Shown here: positions 18,593-27,689 of the stretch, piece after piece
Position numbering within the stretch: the stretch's first letter is position 1
How the letters are laid out: each line of letters opens with the position of its first letter
NCBI GenBank assembly: GCA_026126105.1
Contig: JAHCJV010000009.1
Span: 37,694 to 101,693, forward strand
Reading direction: 5' to 3'
DNA from: Enhydrobacter sp.
Lineage (GTDB): Bacteria; Pseudomonadota; Alphaproteobacteria; Reyranellales; Reyranellaceae
DNA length: 64,000 nt
The notes under the pieces: generated by a model
Told to the model about the DNA's origin: nothing
Databases searched by the model: none
Seen by the model: only the letters and a program-made list of their open reading frames with translations
Position numbers and translations under genes: made by a program

Positions 18593-19102
18593 ATGCGGCG
18601 TTCTGTATTGGCCATTCTCGGCGCAACGGCACTGACGGCAATCTCGACCTTCGCTCTGGCCCAGGCGCCGGCGGCGCCTGGCACTGCGCCGGCTGCAGGC
18701 AAGTCCGGTGTGAACGTCGGCTCACTGCAGTGCAAAGTGGCAGGCGGCATGGGCTTCGTCTTCGGCTCGTCCAAGGATCTCGACTGCATTCTGGCCCGTA
18801 CCGACGGCGTGGCGGAACATTATACCGGCTCCATCAATCGCTACGGCGTCGACATCGGCTTCACCAAGGAAGCGCACATCGTATGGCTGGTGTTCGCTCC
18901 GGGCGCGATCGGCGCGGGTGCGCTGGCGGGTGACTACGGCGGCGTGACGGCGGGTGCGTCCTTCGGCGTCGGCCTCGGTGCCAACGTGCTCGTCGGCGGT
19001 TCGAACAAGCAGATCGCCCTTCAGCCGGTCAGCGTCGAAGGCAGCGTTGGCCTCAACGTTGCCGCTGGCGTTGCCTCAGTGACACTGAAGCCCGCCAAGT
19101 AG
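18593..19102 (+). CDS. Exported DUF992 protein
   Basis: 169 residues from ATG 18593, with AGGAG eight bases upstream. A clear signal peptide (MRRSVLAILGATALTAISTF then ALA before QAPAAP) is followed by a Pro/Ala linker and a single DUF992 domain: VGSLQCKVAGGMGFVFGSS, LDCILA, HYTGSINRYGVDIGFT and a glycine-rich C-terminal half (GVTAGASFGVGLGANVLVGG). DUF992 is a small periplasmic family of unknown role, common in Alphaproteobacteria. An earlier in-frame GTG at 18473 would bury the signal peptide and is rejected. The gene ends one base before fdhD starts. Confidence 0.88.
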   Translation: MRRSVLAILGATALTAISTFALAQAPAAPGTAPAAGKSGVNVGSLQCKVAGGMGFVFGSSKDLDCILARTDGVAEHYTGSINRYGVDIGFTKEAHIVWLVFAPGAIGAGALAGDYGGVTAGASFGVGLGANVLVGGSNKQIALQPVSVEGSVGLNVAAGVASVTLKPAK

Positions 19103-19103
19103 C

Positions 19104-19919
19104 GTGTCTGACGGCGTCCCGGTGAAGCGCGGCTCGGTTCGCCGGGCGGCGCGCCGGCTCACGCCGGACGGCGCCGAGATTGGTGACGAAGTCGTTGCCG
19201 AGGAGGTCGCGGTGGCGCTGGTCTACAACGGCATCAGCCATGCCGTGATGATGGCCACGCCATGCGACATCGAGGACTTTGCCCGAGGCTTCACACTCAC
19301 TGAGCACATTGTCGACAAACCGTCAGAGATCTTCGACATCGAGGCGGAGCCTGTGGGCCGCGGCATCGAGGTCCGGCTGCGCATCGCCGGCCAGCGAATG
19401 GCCGGCCTCCAGGAACGGCGACGCACTCTCGCAGGCCGTACCGGCTGCGGACTTTGCGGCATTGACAGCCTCGATGCGGCGCTGCGGCCGGTACCGGCCA
19501 CCCGTTCGACCGCATCGGTGCCGCGCGCCGCGATCGCGCGCGCGATGGCGGCGCTGCCTGCGGAGCAGCGCATCAACCGCGACAATGGTGCCACCCATGC
19601 CGCTGGCTGGGCGACGCTCGACGGCATCCTGCTGGCAGTACGCGAGGATGTCGGTCGGCACAATGCCCTCGACAAGCTGGCGGGCGCTTTGTCAAAGCTC
19701 GACCGCGAAGGCGCCGACGGCTTCGTCGTCGTGACCAGCCGTTGCTCCTACGAGATGGTGCAGAAAGCCGCCGCCATCGATGCCGCGGCGATCGCGTCGG
19801 TGTCGGCGCCGACGTCTCTCGCGATCGAGACGGCAGAGCAGGCCGGGCTTGCACTGGTCGCATTTGTCCGCGACGACCGGCTCACGGTCTATGCCCATGG
19901 AGAGCGGATCAAGGCGTGA
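19104..19919 (+). CDS. fdhD: Formate dehydrogenase accessory sulfurtransferase FdhD
   Basis: 271 residues from a GTG start. FdhD passes sulfur from IscS to the molybdenum cofactor of formate dehydrogenase. The hallmark CxxC loop is present as GRTGCGLCGIDSLD (Cys115 and Cys118), with AVMMATPCDIEDFARGF before it and EDVGRHNALDKLAG plus SRCSYEMVQKAA after it. It overlaps mobB by GTGA. No formate dehydrogenase structural gene is in the window; with selABC close by, the likely client is a selenocysteine-containing formate dehydrogenase encoded elsewhere. Confidence 0.95.
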   Translation: MSDGVPVKRGSVRRAARRLTPDGAEIGDEVVAEEVAVALVYNGISHAVMMATPCDIEDFARGFTLTEHIVDKPSEIFDIEAEPVGRGIEVRLRIAGQRMAGLQERRRTLAGRTGCGLCGIDSLDAALRPVPATRSTASVPRAAIARAMAALPAEQRINRDNGATHAAGWATLDGILLAVREDVGRHNALDKLAGALSKLDREGADGFVVVTSRCSYEMVQKAAAIDAAAIASVSAPTSLAIETAEQAGLALVAFVRDDRLTVYAHGERIKA

Positions 19920-20410
19920 GCGAGCAGGCGGTTTTCGGCGTCACCGGCTGGAAGAATGCGGGCAAGACGACCCTCACGGAGCGGTTGGTCGCCGAGTTCG
20001 TGCGGCGCGGCTGGCGAATTGCGACGATCAAGCACGCCCACCACGCTGTCGACATCGACCGGCCCGGCACCGATTCGTGGCGCCACCGCGCCGCCGGCGC
20101 CAGCGAGGTCGCGCTGGTCGGCGGACAGCGCTACGCCATCATGCGTGAGCAGGCGGAGCCGACGTTGGCCGATGTGTTGCCGCGCCTTGCGCCGGCCGAC
20201 CTCGTGCTGATCGAAGGCTTCAAGGCCGACCCCCACCCCAAGATCGAAGTGCGCGCCGACAATACGCGGCCGATGAATGTCACGGCGCACAACATCGTCG
20301 CCATCGCCGCTGACCAGTCGCCGTCGGATGGCAATTTGCCCTGGTTCCTGCGCGACGATGTCGACGCCATCGCCGACTTCATTGCGCGTCGCACGGGTCG
20401 TCTTCCATAA
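19916..20410 (+). CDS. mobB: Molybdopterin-guanine dinucleotide biosynthesis adaptor MobB
   Basis: 164 residues from GTG 19916, overlapping the fdhD stop. The P-loop GWKNAGKT (residues 11-18), IKHAHHAVDIDRPGTDSWRH (histidine-rich MobB motif) and DLVLIEGFK (Walker B-like) identify MobB, a GTP-binding helper of MobA in making Mo-bis-MGD cofactor. The fdhD-mobB pair is thus dedicated to maturing bis-MGD enzymes such as formate dehydrogenase. Confidence 0.93.
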   Translation: MSEQAVFGVTGWKNAGKTTLTERLVAEFVRRGWRIATIKHAHHAVDIDRPGTDSWRHRAAGASEVALVGGQRYAIMREQAEPTLADVLPRLAPADLVLIEGFKADPHPKIEVRADNTRPMNVTAHNIVAIAADQSPSDGNLPWFLRDDVDAIADFIARRTGRLP

Positions 20411-20469
20411 CGGAATCCGATCCCTGCTTATGATTGTCGCCTACGGGAAAAATCCATAGCGGTGGCTGG

Positions 20470-22206
20470 TTAGTGCCCGGGTCCGGGGCCGCCCGCACGC
20501 TGCCCCGCGAAGACGCCGGCCGCCTTGTACGTCGCGCTGTTCGCGCCGATGGTGAATGCCCCAGCCTGGTATTTGGCCGGATCGGTCGGCGAGGCGAAGA
20601 AGGCGCCGGACAGGTTGCCAGTGCGGCCGCCGCCCGAGAAGCTGCCCGTGAAGCTCGTCCCCCCTGAACCGGGGGTCGCGGAGGCCGATCCGGAGTAGCT
20701 CGTTCCGTCAAACGAAGCGTTAAAGCTGCCGGCGCGACTGGCGAAGCCCCAACTGCTGTTGTAGGAGCCGGTCGCACTGTACTGGCTGCCGTTGTTCCAG
20801 ACGTTTCCCATCATCGAGCCGTTGTAGGTCGCGCTGCCCGTCTGCGGCATCTGGACCTGTGTCGTCATCGTTCCCGCGACGTAGGGCGAGGCTGAAACGA
20901 CATCGATCTGGCCGGGGCGATAGTTGTCGGGATAGCTGATCACGGTCGCCCACTGGCCCCAGGTGAGGAACTCGCAGGTGCACGATCCGAAAGAGCTAGG
21001 TTCGTGCAGATAGCCCGAACTCAGCACGACGGAACTGCTGTTCTGAATGGTGTAGGTCTTGCCATTCATCTGAACCGTGGTTGGGCGCGACGGGTCGTCC
21101 GTCGTGACCATTGCGTAGGTCCTGTTGTCGATGAAAACGCTGGTGGTTGGCGTGCCGCCGAGCTGGAGAGTCGTGACCGAGGTGTCTGCCTGGCGCAGGA
21201 TTATAGTGCTCGCCACCCGGTTGGTGGAGGGGTTGATCGAACCTTGGACGTCCGTGGGGCCGCCCAGCACTGGCGTCGACGTGGTGCTCGCTTCGCCGTC
21301 GAAGGTCGTGACAAGTCCGCTGGCAAAGCCATTCAGCGACTGGTTGGGAGGTAACGGCGGCGGTGGCGGTGGCGCCGGCGGTTTGGCAGTGTCGACCTGG
21401 ACCTGGGTGTTTGCGCCACTGATGGCGTTCGTCGTCACGTTGTTGGTGGCGTTGTTCAGCGGCCGGGGGGTCGGAAGCGGGTAAACCGCCTGGCCGGAAT
21501 TCTGGGCCGAGAACCCGGACGTTTGCGCACGCTGGTCGGCGTTGGTACCCGCGGTGCGTGGCGACGAACCGGTTTCGAGAACTGCGAGGTCCGATGCCAG
21601 GCCACCCTTCGGAATGCTGGTCGGCGCGCCGGGCGCCCCGCCGGAATTGACCACGATCTGATAGCCTGGCCGTGTGATCGTCTGCGTCTGGCCGGCAGCG
21701 GTAACCGTGAGCCTGGTGCCGAAGATGAACGCGGCCAGCGTTTCGCTGGCCGTCACCTTGAAGATCGTGATGCCGCCGCGGATGCCGATCGTACTCGATG
21801 GCGTCGTGACGGTGATGGGAGTGCTCTTGCTGATCTTGCCGCCGACCAGACGAAACACGCCTTGCGTTGCGGTGATCGCGAGGTCGCCCTTCGTGGTGTT
21901 GGGGTCGTAGACGAATCTGTCGATCGTCACCCGGGCGTTGGGACCGACGGTGAGCGAGGTGCCGTCGAGGAAGACGAGGTGCGCACGATCGGTACTGCTC
22001 GTGCGAACAACCTCGTTGGCCTGCACGTCGATGCCGATGCGCAGCACGCGCTCGTTTTGCTGCGGCGGCTTACCAAGAGGGTCGCCGTCGGTGGCCGAGG
22101 TCACGCCGACGCGCGCCATCGCCGGCCCCGCCACCAGCGCCAACGCCGTCGCGCCCAAGACGGCGGTGCGAAGAATAGTCCGGCTGCGAGGGAAGCACTT
22201 GGCCAT
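20470..22206 (-). CDS. Secreted FecR-domain protein with TbpB-like C-terminal beta-barrel; predicted Slam cargo
   Basis: 578 residues from ATG 22206, with GAGGAG six bases upstream. A type I signal peptide ends near AMA-RVG, with no lipobox. Residues about 50-190 form a FecR domain (RTSSTDRAHLVFLDGTSLTV, TPSSTIGIRGG). A low-complexity Asn/Thr/Ser stretch and a run of about 12 prolines and few other residues (about 285-297) link to a C-terminal half rich in G-x-Y/F-x-G strands. That half ends LSGAFFASPTD ... AGAFTIG ... AAGVFAGQR, closely like the last strands of TbpB-type lipoprotein barrels (GxFFGPxAxExGGxF ... GVFGAxR). It is co-directional with the Slam-like gene, 19 bases downstream of it. 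Confidence 0.82.
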   Translation of the reverse strand: MAKCFPRSRTILRTAVLGATALALVAGPAMARVGVTSATDGDPLGKPPQQNERVLRIGIDVQANEVVRTSSTDRAHLVFLDGTSLTVGPNARVTIDRFVYDPNTTKGDLAITATQGVFRLVGGKISKSTPITVTTPSSTIGIRGGITIFKVTASETLAAFIFGTRLTVTAAGQTQTITRPGYQIVVNSGGAPGAPTSIPKGGLASDLAVLETGSSPRTAGTNADQRAQTSGFSAQNSGQAVYPLPTPRPLNNATNNVTTNAISGANTQVQVDTAKPPAPPPPPPLPPNQSLNGFASGLVTTFDGEASTTSTPVLGGPTDVQGSINPSTNRVASTIILRQADTSVTTLQLGGTPTTSVFIDNRTYAMVTTDDPSRPTTVQMNGKTYTIQNSSSVVLSSGYLHEPSSFGSCTCEFLTWGQWATVISYPDNYRPGQIDVVSASPYVAGTMTTQVQMPQTGSATYNGSMMGNVWNNGSQYSATGSYNSSWGFASRAGSFNASFDGTSYSGSASATPGSGGTSFTGSFSGGGRTGNLSGAFFASPTDPAKYQAGAFTIGANSATYKAAGVFAGQRAGGPGPGH

Positions 22207-22225
22207 TGTCGACTCCTCGGGGATG

Positions 22226-23653
22226 TCAAAAGCGCCAGCTTACGCCGAACATGACATTGTTGTTCACGAACGCATAGTTGGGCAGCGTGGCGGAGCGCGC
22301 GAAGCGGCCACCCGACACGCTGAAGGTCGTCCTTTCATCGAATGGAATTGCAAGCGTGATCGTACCGATGAAATCCGTCTGGTCCCGATAGACGCCCGGG
22401 TCGACGATCGGATCGGGCGCGTCGTAGTGCCACCACTGCTCGCCGACCGTGAGGGCAATGGTCCAAGGCAGCCCCGTCTTCAGCACCGGGTCGGGAAACC
22501 GGAAGCTCATGCCGCCGCCAACGCCCCACAGCTGATAGCTCTGCCACGGCGCCTGCTCGGTCTGATAGCGTTGCGCGCTGCCGGTGGCGAAGATCGTCAC
22601 GATCGGCGTCAGCTGATACTGCAGGAACGTGGTGCCGGTATACTCCGTTCCCGCGAACAGGCTGTTGGTCGGCAGATAGCTGGTGTCGGTGTTATTGTGC
22701 TTGCGCCAGACCGCTGTCGTGATGCTGCGCAGGCCGTCGGCCAGCAGCGCATTGGCTTCGAGCCCGCCGCCATAGCTCGTGTAGTAGGGCGTGTCGTTGA
22801 CCCAGATCGCACCGAACGCTCCAAACGTCCTCAGGCTCACATCCTCGAAGATGCCGTTGAACACCTGAAAGCGCGGGCCGCTGGTGAGGTCGAGAAGCGA
22901 GACGTTGGCAGACGAAAACTGGAACTGGCGGTTGACGTAGCCGGTGAAGACTGTCTCCAGCGCGGCCCTGTCCTGGGTCCCGAGGTCGTAGCTGTGGCGC
23001 ACTTGCGCCGTGCTGACGACGCCCCAATCGGGAGCGCCGACCGCCTGCTGGTTCAGGTTGGCGACCTGGCCAAACAGGCGCACACTCGACGTGGCGGGGC
23101 CCAGATTGGCGTTCGATTGGTAGCGCCAACCGACGAACACCTCACCGCTGAACTGTGAGGGCCTCTGCTGCTTGTCGACCTGCGCCAGGAATTCCTCGGC
23201 CCGGTTGCGCACATCGGCCGGCAGAGCCTGCGATTTCAAGGCTCCCTCGAGATAAGTGCGGGCGACCTCGTAAGAGCCTAGCCGGTAGTACAGGACGCCA
23301 AGCTCGAGCCGAACGCGGGGCAGGTCGGCGTTGATCAGCAGCATGCGTTCGAGCGCCGAGATCGCTCCTTCGAGATCGCCGGTCTGGCTCGCCACCGACG
23401 CGAACCGAAACAGGACGTCGAGGTTCGCAGGCTGCTGCAGCATCTGCTCAAAAGCCTCGTCGTACTGACGATCGAGCTCGCTCTTGGCGGATGATGCAGG
23501 TGCCGGCGTCTGCGCCCGCGCTGCGGTCGGCACTACAGCCGACATTGTCATACATATGCCTGCGCAGGCAGCCAGCGAGCCGAGACGCCTCGTCAAGTGT
23601 CGCAAGTGCCGACAGCTCCCCCGCGATTGATACTTGGATGAAGGAAATCTCAC
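22226..23653 (-). CDS. Slam-like outer-membrane translocator (TPR plus DUF560-type barrel)
   Basis: 475 residues from GTG 23653; the true start could be slightly internal, as no ribosome site is obvious. An N-terminal export signal ends near AARAQTP. Residues about 58-165 hold TPR-like helices (FEQMLQQPANLDVLFRFAS, LEGAISALERMLL, LGVLYYRLGSYEVARTYLEGAL). The rest is an amphipathic beta-barrel of alternating aromatic strands that ends in Phe (VMFGVSWRF), the outer-membrane insertion signal. Periplasmic TPR plus barrel is the architecture of Slam (surface lipoprotein assembly modulator). Its neighbour 19 bases downstream carries a TbpB-like barrel, the kind of cargo Slam recognises. Confidence 0.8.
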   Translation of the reverse strand: MRFPSSKYQSRGSCRHLRHLTRRLGSLAACAGICMTMSAVVPTAARAQTPAPASSAKSELDRQYDEAFEQMLQQPANLDVLFRFASVASQTGDLEGAISALERMLLINADLPRVRLELGVLYYRLGSYEVARTYLEGALKSQALPADVRNRAEEFLAQVDKQQRPSQFSGEVFVGWRYQSNANLGPATSSVRLFGQVANLNQQAVGAPDWGVVSTAQVRHSYDLGTQDRAALETVFTGYVNRQFQFSSANVSLLDLTSGPRFQVFNGIFEDVSLRTFGAFGAIWVNDTPYYTSYGGGLEANALLADGLRSITTAVWRKHNNTDTSYLPTNSLFAGTEYTGTTFLQYQLTPIVTIFATGSAQRYQTEQAPWQSYQLWGVGGGMSFRFPDPVLKTGLPWTIALTVGEQWWHYDAPDPIVDPGVYRDQTDFIGTITLAIPFDERTTFSVSGGRFARSATLPNYAFVNNNVMFGVSWRF

Positions 23654-23663
23654 ACTGGCCGGC

Positions 23664-24656
23664 CTAAATCAACCAGCTGCGGAGGATAAACACCCATCCT
23701 ATCAGGGGATTGGCTCGTGCTGCTCGCATTCTAAGCAACATTCGGCTGTACTGCTTCTCACCGAGTGAGATGACGAACCGCGCCCTTTGCTCGATCATGG
23801 CATCGAGCATGCGGTCGAGCATTCGGGCATGGGTGCTACCCCAATTTCGCGCCGACAGGTGCAGCCGGCCGCCCAATACGGGGTTGTCGGCGGCGCCGTT
23901 GAGGCCGTGCAGACGGTAGGCGTAGAGTGGCTCGTCGATCAGCAGAGAGCCCGCCACCATCTGGGCCATGACGACGATGTAGAAATCCATGTGCAGGCGA
24001 AAGACTTCGTCGTCAGACGGGAAGACCAGATCGATCAGCGAGCGCCGGAACATCATCGACGAGGTGCTGACCCATACCCAGTGGACCAGACGCCTGGTGT
24101 AGAGCCGGTAGGATATCTGGCGCGCCCACTTTGCCGACTCCGACTGGGGATCGAGCTCCGGCACGCGTGCCGGGTCGATCGGGGCAAGGACGCCACGATC
24201 GGCCACGGCGCGATCCTTGCCGAACCAGTAGACCCCGCCCGCGATCAAAGCGCCCTGCCCGTCGATCAGGCGCGCATTGCAGGCGGTGAAGCCGACCGCA
24301 TAGGACTCGTTGAGATGCGCAGCGAGATGGCGTTCGAGAAAATCCTCATTCCACAGGTCGTCCGAATCGAGAAAGCAGACGAAAGGCGCCTTGGTCTCGG
24401 CCAGGCCGCGCCGCGTGGCACCTGTCTGCCCCACGTTCTTCTCTAATCGGATCAGGCGAAATCGGGAGTCGGCAAGCTCGTCCAGGGTTTGCTGCACGAC
24501 GGCAGCGGAATGGTCGGTGGAGGCATCGTCGACGATCACGCACTCGAAATCGCGAAAGCTCTGCCGTGCCACCGATCGGATCGCGTCTCCGACATAGTCC
24601 GGGCAGTTGAAGCACGTGACGACGACGGAAAGGTGCGGGAGCTTGCTATCGCTCAT
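23664..24656 (-). CDS. Family 2 glycosyltransferase
   Basis: 330 residues, cytoplasmic with no membrane segment except a weak C-terminal one. A GT-A fold is read from SVVVTCFNCPDYVGDAIRSV, CVIVDDAST, RGLAETKAPFVCFLDSDD (DxD metal motif, near residue 103) and the later WVSTSSMMFRR and MDFYIVVMAQ segments. It transfers a sugar from a nucleotide sugar; donor and acceptor are not readable. It lies only ten bases upstream of the Slam-like gene and reads the same way, so the three genes form one probable operon. Confidence 0.9.
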   Translation of the reverse strand: MSDSKLPHLSVVVTCFNCPDYVGDAIRSVARQSFRDFECVIVDDASTDHSAAVVQQTLDELADSRFRLIRLEKNVGQTGATRRGLAETKAPFVCFLDSDDLWNEDFLERHLAAHLNESYAVGFTACNARLIDGQGALIAGGVYWFGKDRAVADRGVLAPIDPARVPELDPQSESAKWARQISYRLYTRRLVHWVWVSTSSMMFRRSLIDLVFPSDDEVFRLHMDFYIVVMAQMVAGSLLIDEPLYAYRLHGLNGAADNPVLGGRLHLSARNWGSTHARMLDRMLDAMIEQRARFVISLGEKQYSRMLLRMRAARANPLIGWVFILRSWLI

Positions 24657-24785
24657 GGCGACCCAGAGCGCGATGCCGCTTATGACAGCTCAATTGAGTA
24701 CCCTTCTTTGCCGCGCGGCGCTTCTAACCCGACCGACGTGGCTCTCCAACAGTGATCCCACCGCTCGATGCACTCCCTGCTGCCC

Positions 24786-25703
24786 TTATGCCGAGCGCAA
24801 CCGTCTCGGAAATTCGCGCAAGACGAGGCCGATTGGCCGTTCAGGCTCCGGCGCCAGGGACGGTGCCGGCCCGACGCTCCGCCGCCCATGCTCGATTACG
24901 CACACGTGGCTGTAAAGGTTGGCGAGCCACTGTCGTCCCTCGGCGGTCAGTCCCAGCGCATGGACTGCTTCGCCGAGGAAAGGCTCGACCTTGGACCAGA
25001 AGAACGCCGGGTATTGATCCGCCACGTCGGCGGGCGTTTCGTAACCCAGCGCCCGATTCACGCCGATCTCGGAGAATTCGTGGAACAGGGCATTCAACTT
25101 CCGCGGATAGAGCGGGTCGCCGAGCTGCCCGATCAGGTCCGCGGCACGGACCATGGCCGCTTCCGTATCGGTCGCCATATGGTCATCGTCGTTGGGAACC
25201 GGGAAGCGCGTCAGCTCGATATTGCGGGCCAGGCGCTCGGCATCGACGAGTTCATGGCGGACGAATCGTTCCTTCACGAAGATCTTGGAGCGCTCGACAT
25301 GGTAGGGGGCGAGGAACGCATCTGATGCGCCTCGCGGCAGCTCGATCGTGGCGCCGGCCTCGTCGATGACGCAGCGGTTGGGTGTGTCGCCGCGGCATAT
25401 ACCGCGAACGTAGCCGACGTCGTGCGCCAGTGCGGCCAGGGTGACGTGCACCCATGTCTCCGGCGGGACGTCCTGGCGCAGGCGAAGCCCGCGCAGGATA
25501 TCCTGGGCGACCATGGTCACGAGCGCCGTGTGCTCGGCAGTATGGTAGAGCGCATCGCTGAGCGAGATGCGTTCAATGACGAGCCGCGCCGCCTCACCCA
25601 GCACGTCGACACGGTATGGCGTGCCACTGCCGAAGGCGCGATCGAAATTCTTCATTAGATGACTGGCGAATGCATCGGCCATTAATGTGGTCGGTTGGAT
25701 CAT
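24786..25703 (-). CDS. HD-domain metal-dependent phosphohydrolase
   Basis: 305 residues from ATG 25703, with GAGG six bases upstream; the frame is open further but without a better start. The HD motif pair is seen as YHTAEHTALV and ALAHDVGYVRG, with a later DLIGQLGDPLYPRKL segment where HD proteins place another metal ligand. Such enzymes hydrolyse nucleotides, cyclic nucleotides or other phosphoesters; no GYP motif is present, so a c-di-GMP role is not indicated. It is 129 bases upstream of the glycosyltransferase and may be a separate unit. Confidence 0.8.
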   Translation of the reverse strand: MIQPTTLMADAFASHLMKNFDRAFGSGTPYRVDVLGEAARLVIERISLSDALYHTAEHTALVTMVAQDILRGLRLRQDVPPETWVHVTLAALAHDVGYVRGICRGDTPNRCVIDEAGATIELPRGASDAFLAPYHVERSKIFVKERFVRHELVDAERLARNIELTRFPVPNDDDHMATDTEAAMVRAADLIGQLGDPLYPRKLNALFHEFSEIGVNRALGYETPADVADQYPAFFWSKVEPFLGEAVHALGLTAEGRQWLANLYSHVCVIEHGRRSVGPAPSLAPEPERPIGLVLREFPRRLRSA

Positions 25704-25894
25704 CGGGGTCCTCAAGGTCGGGCAGCCAAGGCGAACCGGCGCCGCCACCATAGGCGACTTGGGCCCGGTCTGCGCCAACGGAAGTTGTCACGGAAGGGTA
25801 AAGTTGGACGCGACCCAGCGTTGCCGTTTTCCGGAGCCCGGCAAGATGCTAGCATTTTCCAGCTTCCGAGGCTGATCCGGGGGAATACCCATCA

Positions 25895-27559
25895 ATGCCG
25901 GTCGTTACCGACTACACGGCGCTATTGAGCGGCCACTATTGGAACGGCATCGAGGTGACGGGAAAGCCCGTCATCGTGACCTATTCGTTCCCGACGACCG
26001 CTGCCGGCTACCTGGCGGATGTCGACGGCTTCACGGCCGCCACGGTTTCGAGCTTCGAGGCCTTCAACGGCACCGAGCAGGGCCAGGCGCGGACCGCGCT
26101 CGGCGAATGGGCGGCGGCGTCCGGCCTGATCTTTGTCGAGGTCGCGCCCGGTCAGGGCGACATCAACTTCCAACTCGTCGATTTCGATACGACGAGCGCG
26201 CCGTCCTACGCTGGAGAGGGCGGCATCGGCTTCTACCCGTTCGGCGATTGGAATTTCTTCACCTATCCGAATTTCTCGAGCGACATGGACGGCTCGGGAG
26301 ACGTGTTCATGAACAGCCAGTTCGCCTCGGGCGGCTCGGTCGCCTACGGCACCCTGCTGCACGAGATTGGCCACGCGATCGGATTGAAGCATCCGACCGA
26401 GGTCGTGACCAACTACGCGGCCAATCCGGTAGTGACGCACGACCAGGTGCTGGCGTCCGACGACCCTGCCCTCACGATCATGGCGGAGGTTGGCGGCTCC
26501 GGCATATCGGATCATCTTAAGACGCTGGACCAGCAGGCGGCTGCATTCATTTACGGGCCGGCAGGGCTTGGCCAGGTCGTCACGTCTAACGCGTCGGGTG
26601 CGAACACTGCCGTCTCGTCGTGGTCCTGGAACGCATCGAAACAGAGACTGACGCAAGTCGGCTTCGCCGGCGACGACATCATGCGCGGCTCGTCGGTGAA
26701 GGACATTCTCGGCGGCCTCGATGGAAACGACGCGCTGTTCGGACTGAACGGCGACGACACCCTCGATGGCGGTGCGGGCGACGATCTGCTGAATGGCGGT
26801 CCTGGCAAGGACAAATTGACCGGGGGAACCGGCGACGACACCTTTATGGTCGACGGCAACGGCGACAAGGTGATCGAGCTTGTCGGCGAAGGCTTCGATT
26901 CGGTCCTGGCCGGCGCGAGCTTCACGCTGTCGCACAATCTGGAGCTGCTGCAGCTGTTTGGCGCCGGGTTGACCGGAAAGGGCAACGATCTTGGCAACAC
27001 GATGTTCGGCGACGGCAGCCTGGGCAGCAGACTCTATGGCCTCGATGGCGACGACTACATGGTTGGCGGCAGCGGCACGGACACATTGGATGGCGGCACG
27101 GGTAGCGACGCGATGTTCGGCGGCGCCGGCAACGACAGCCTGGTCGGAGGTGCCGGGGCGGACACGCTCGTAGGAGACGCTGGGCAGGACAGGATGACCG
27201 GAGGTGCCGATGTCGACACCTTCCGCTTCGCGCTGGGGGACAGCCTGGCGACCACTGTCGGTTACGACACGGTGCAGGACTTCGAGACAGGCATCGACCG
27301 GATCGACCTCAGCATCTTCAGCGGCACCCCGTCGGCATCTGCCTATGCCGAAATCGCCGTAGCGTCGAACAAGTTTGCCACCCTCAAGGCCGCTGCCGAG
27401 ACCCAGTTGGGCGGCAGCGTGGAGGCCGTCTTCGTGGCGGGAAACACCAAAGGCTGGCTGTTCTGGAACACCGACGCCACTGCGGGGACAGCGGAGGAAG
27501 CTGTCCTGCTCGCCGGCCGCAACAACCTGAATGACTTCGCGTCCGGAGATTTGTTCTAG
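25895..27559 (+). CDS. Serralysin-like RTX metalloprotease (M10 family), T1SS cargo
   Basis: 554 residues without an N-terminal signal peptide, as expected for type I secretion. The catalytic zinc motif HEIGHAIGLKHP lies at 156-167 (His156, Glu157, His160, His166), and the Met-turn reads LTIMAEVG rather than the usual SxMSY. Residues about 265-440 contain calcium-binding RTX nonapeptides of the form GGxGxDxLx in two blocks. The C-terminus (FASGDLF) has the hydrophobic-acidic ending of T1SS signals. A dedicated exporter pair lies 8 kb away (14650-18283). The N-terminal SGHYWNG and VTYSFP segments also match serralysin-type sequences. Confidence 0.9.
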   Translation: MPVVTDYTALLSGHYWNGIEVTGKPVIVTYSFPTTAAGYLADVDGFTAATVSSFEAFNGTEQGQARTALGEWAAASGLIFVEVAPGQGDINFQLVDFDTTSAPSYAGEGGIGFYPFGDWNFFTYPNFSSDMDGSGDVFMNSQFASGGSVAYGTLLHEIGHAIGLKHPTEVVTNYAANPVVTHDQVLASDDPALTIMAEVGGSGISDHLKTLDQQAAAFIYGPAGLGQVVTSNASGANTAVSSWSWNASKQRLTQVGFAGDDIMRGSSVKDILGGLDGNDALFGLNGDDTLDGGAGDDLLNGGPGKDKLTGGTGDDTFMVDGNGDKVIELVGEGFDSVLAGASFTLSHNLELLQLFGAGLTGKGNDLGNTMFGDGSLGSRLYGLDGDDYMVGGSGTDTLDGGTGSDAMFGGAGNDSLVGGAGADTLVGDAGQDRMTGGADVDTFRFALGDSLATTVGYDTVQDFETGIDRIDLSIFSGTPSASAYAEIAVASNKFATLKAAAETQLGGSVEAVFVAGNTKGWLFWNTDATAGTAEEAVLLAGRNNLNDFASGDLF

Positions 27560-27689
27560 GACGGCCGCAACGTAGATCGGAGCCCTCGCGACGGGCAAAC
27601 ACCGCGTTTGGTTCGCAGCTGGGGCAACCTTCGTCCGGCAGCTTGCGCTCCTGTCCAAGACCGCATAGAGCGCTCGGCGGCAGGTGCGC

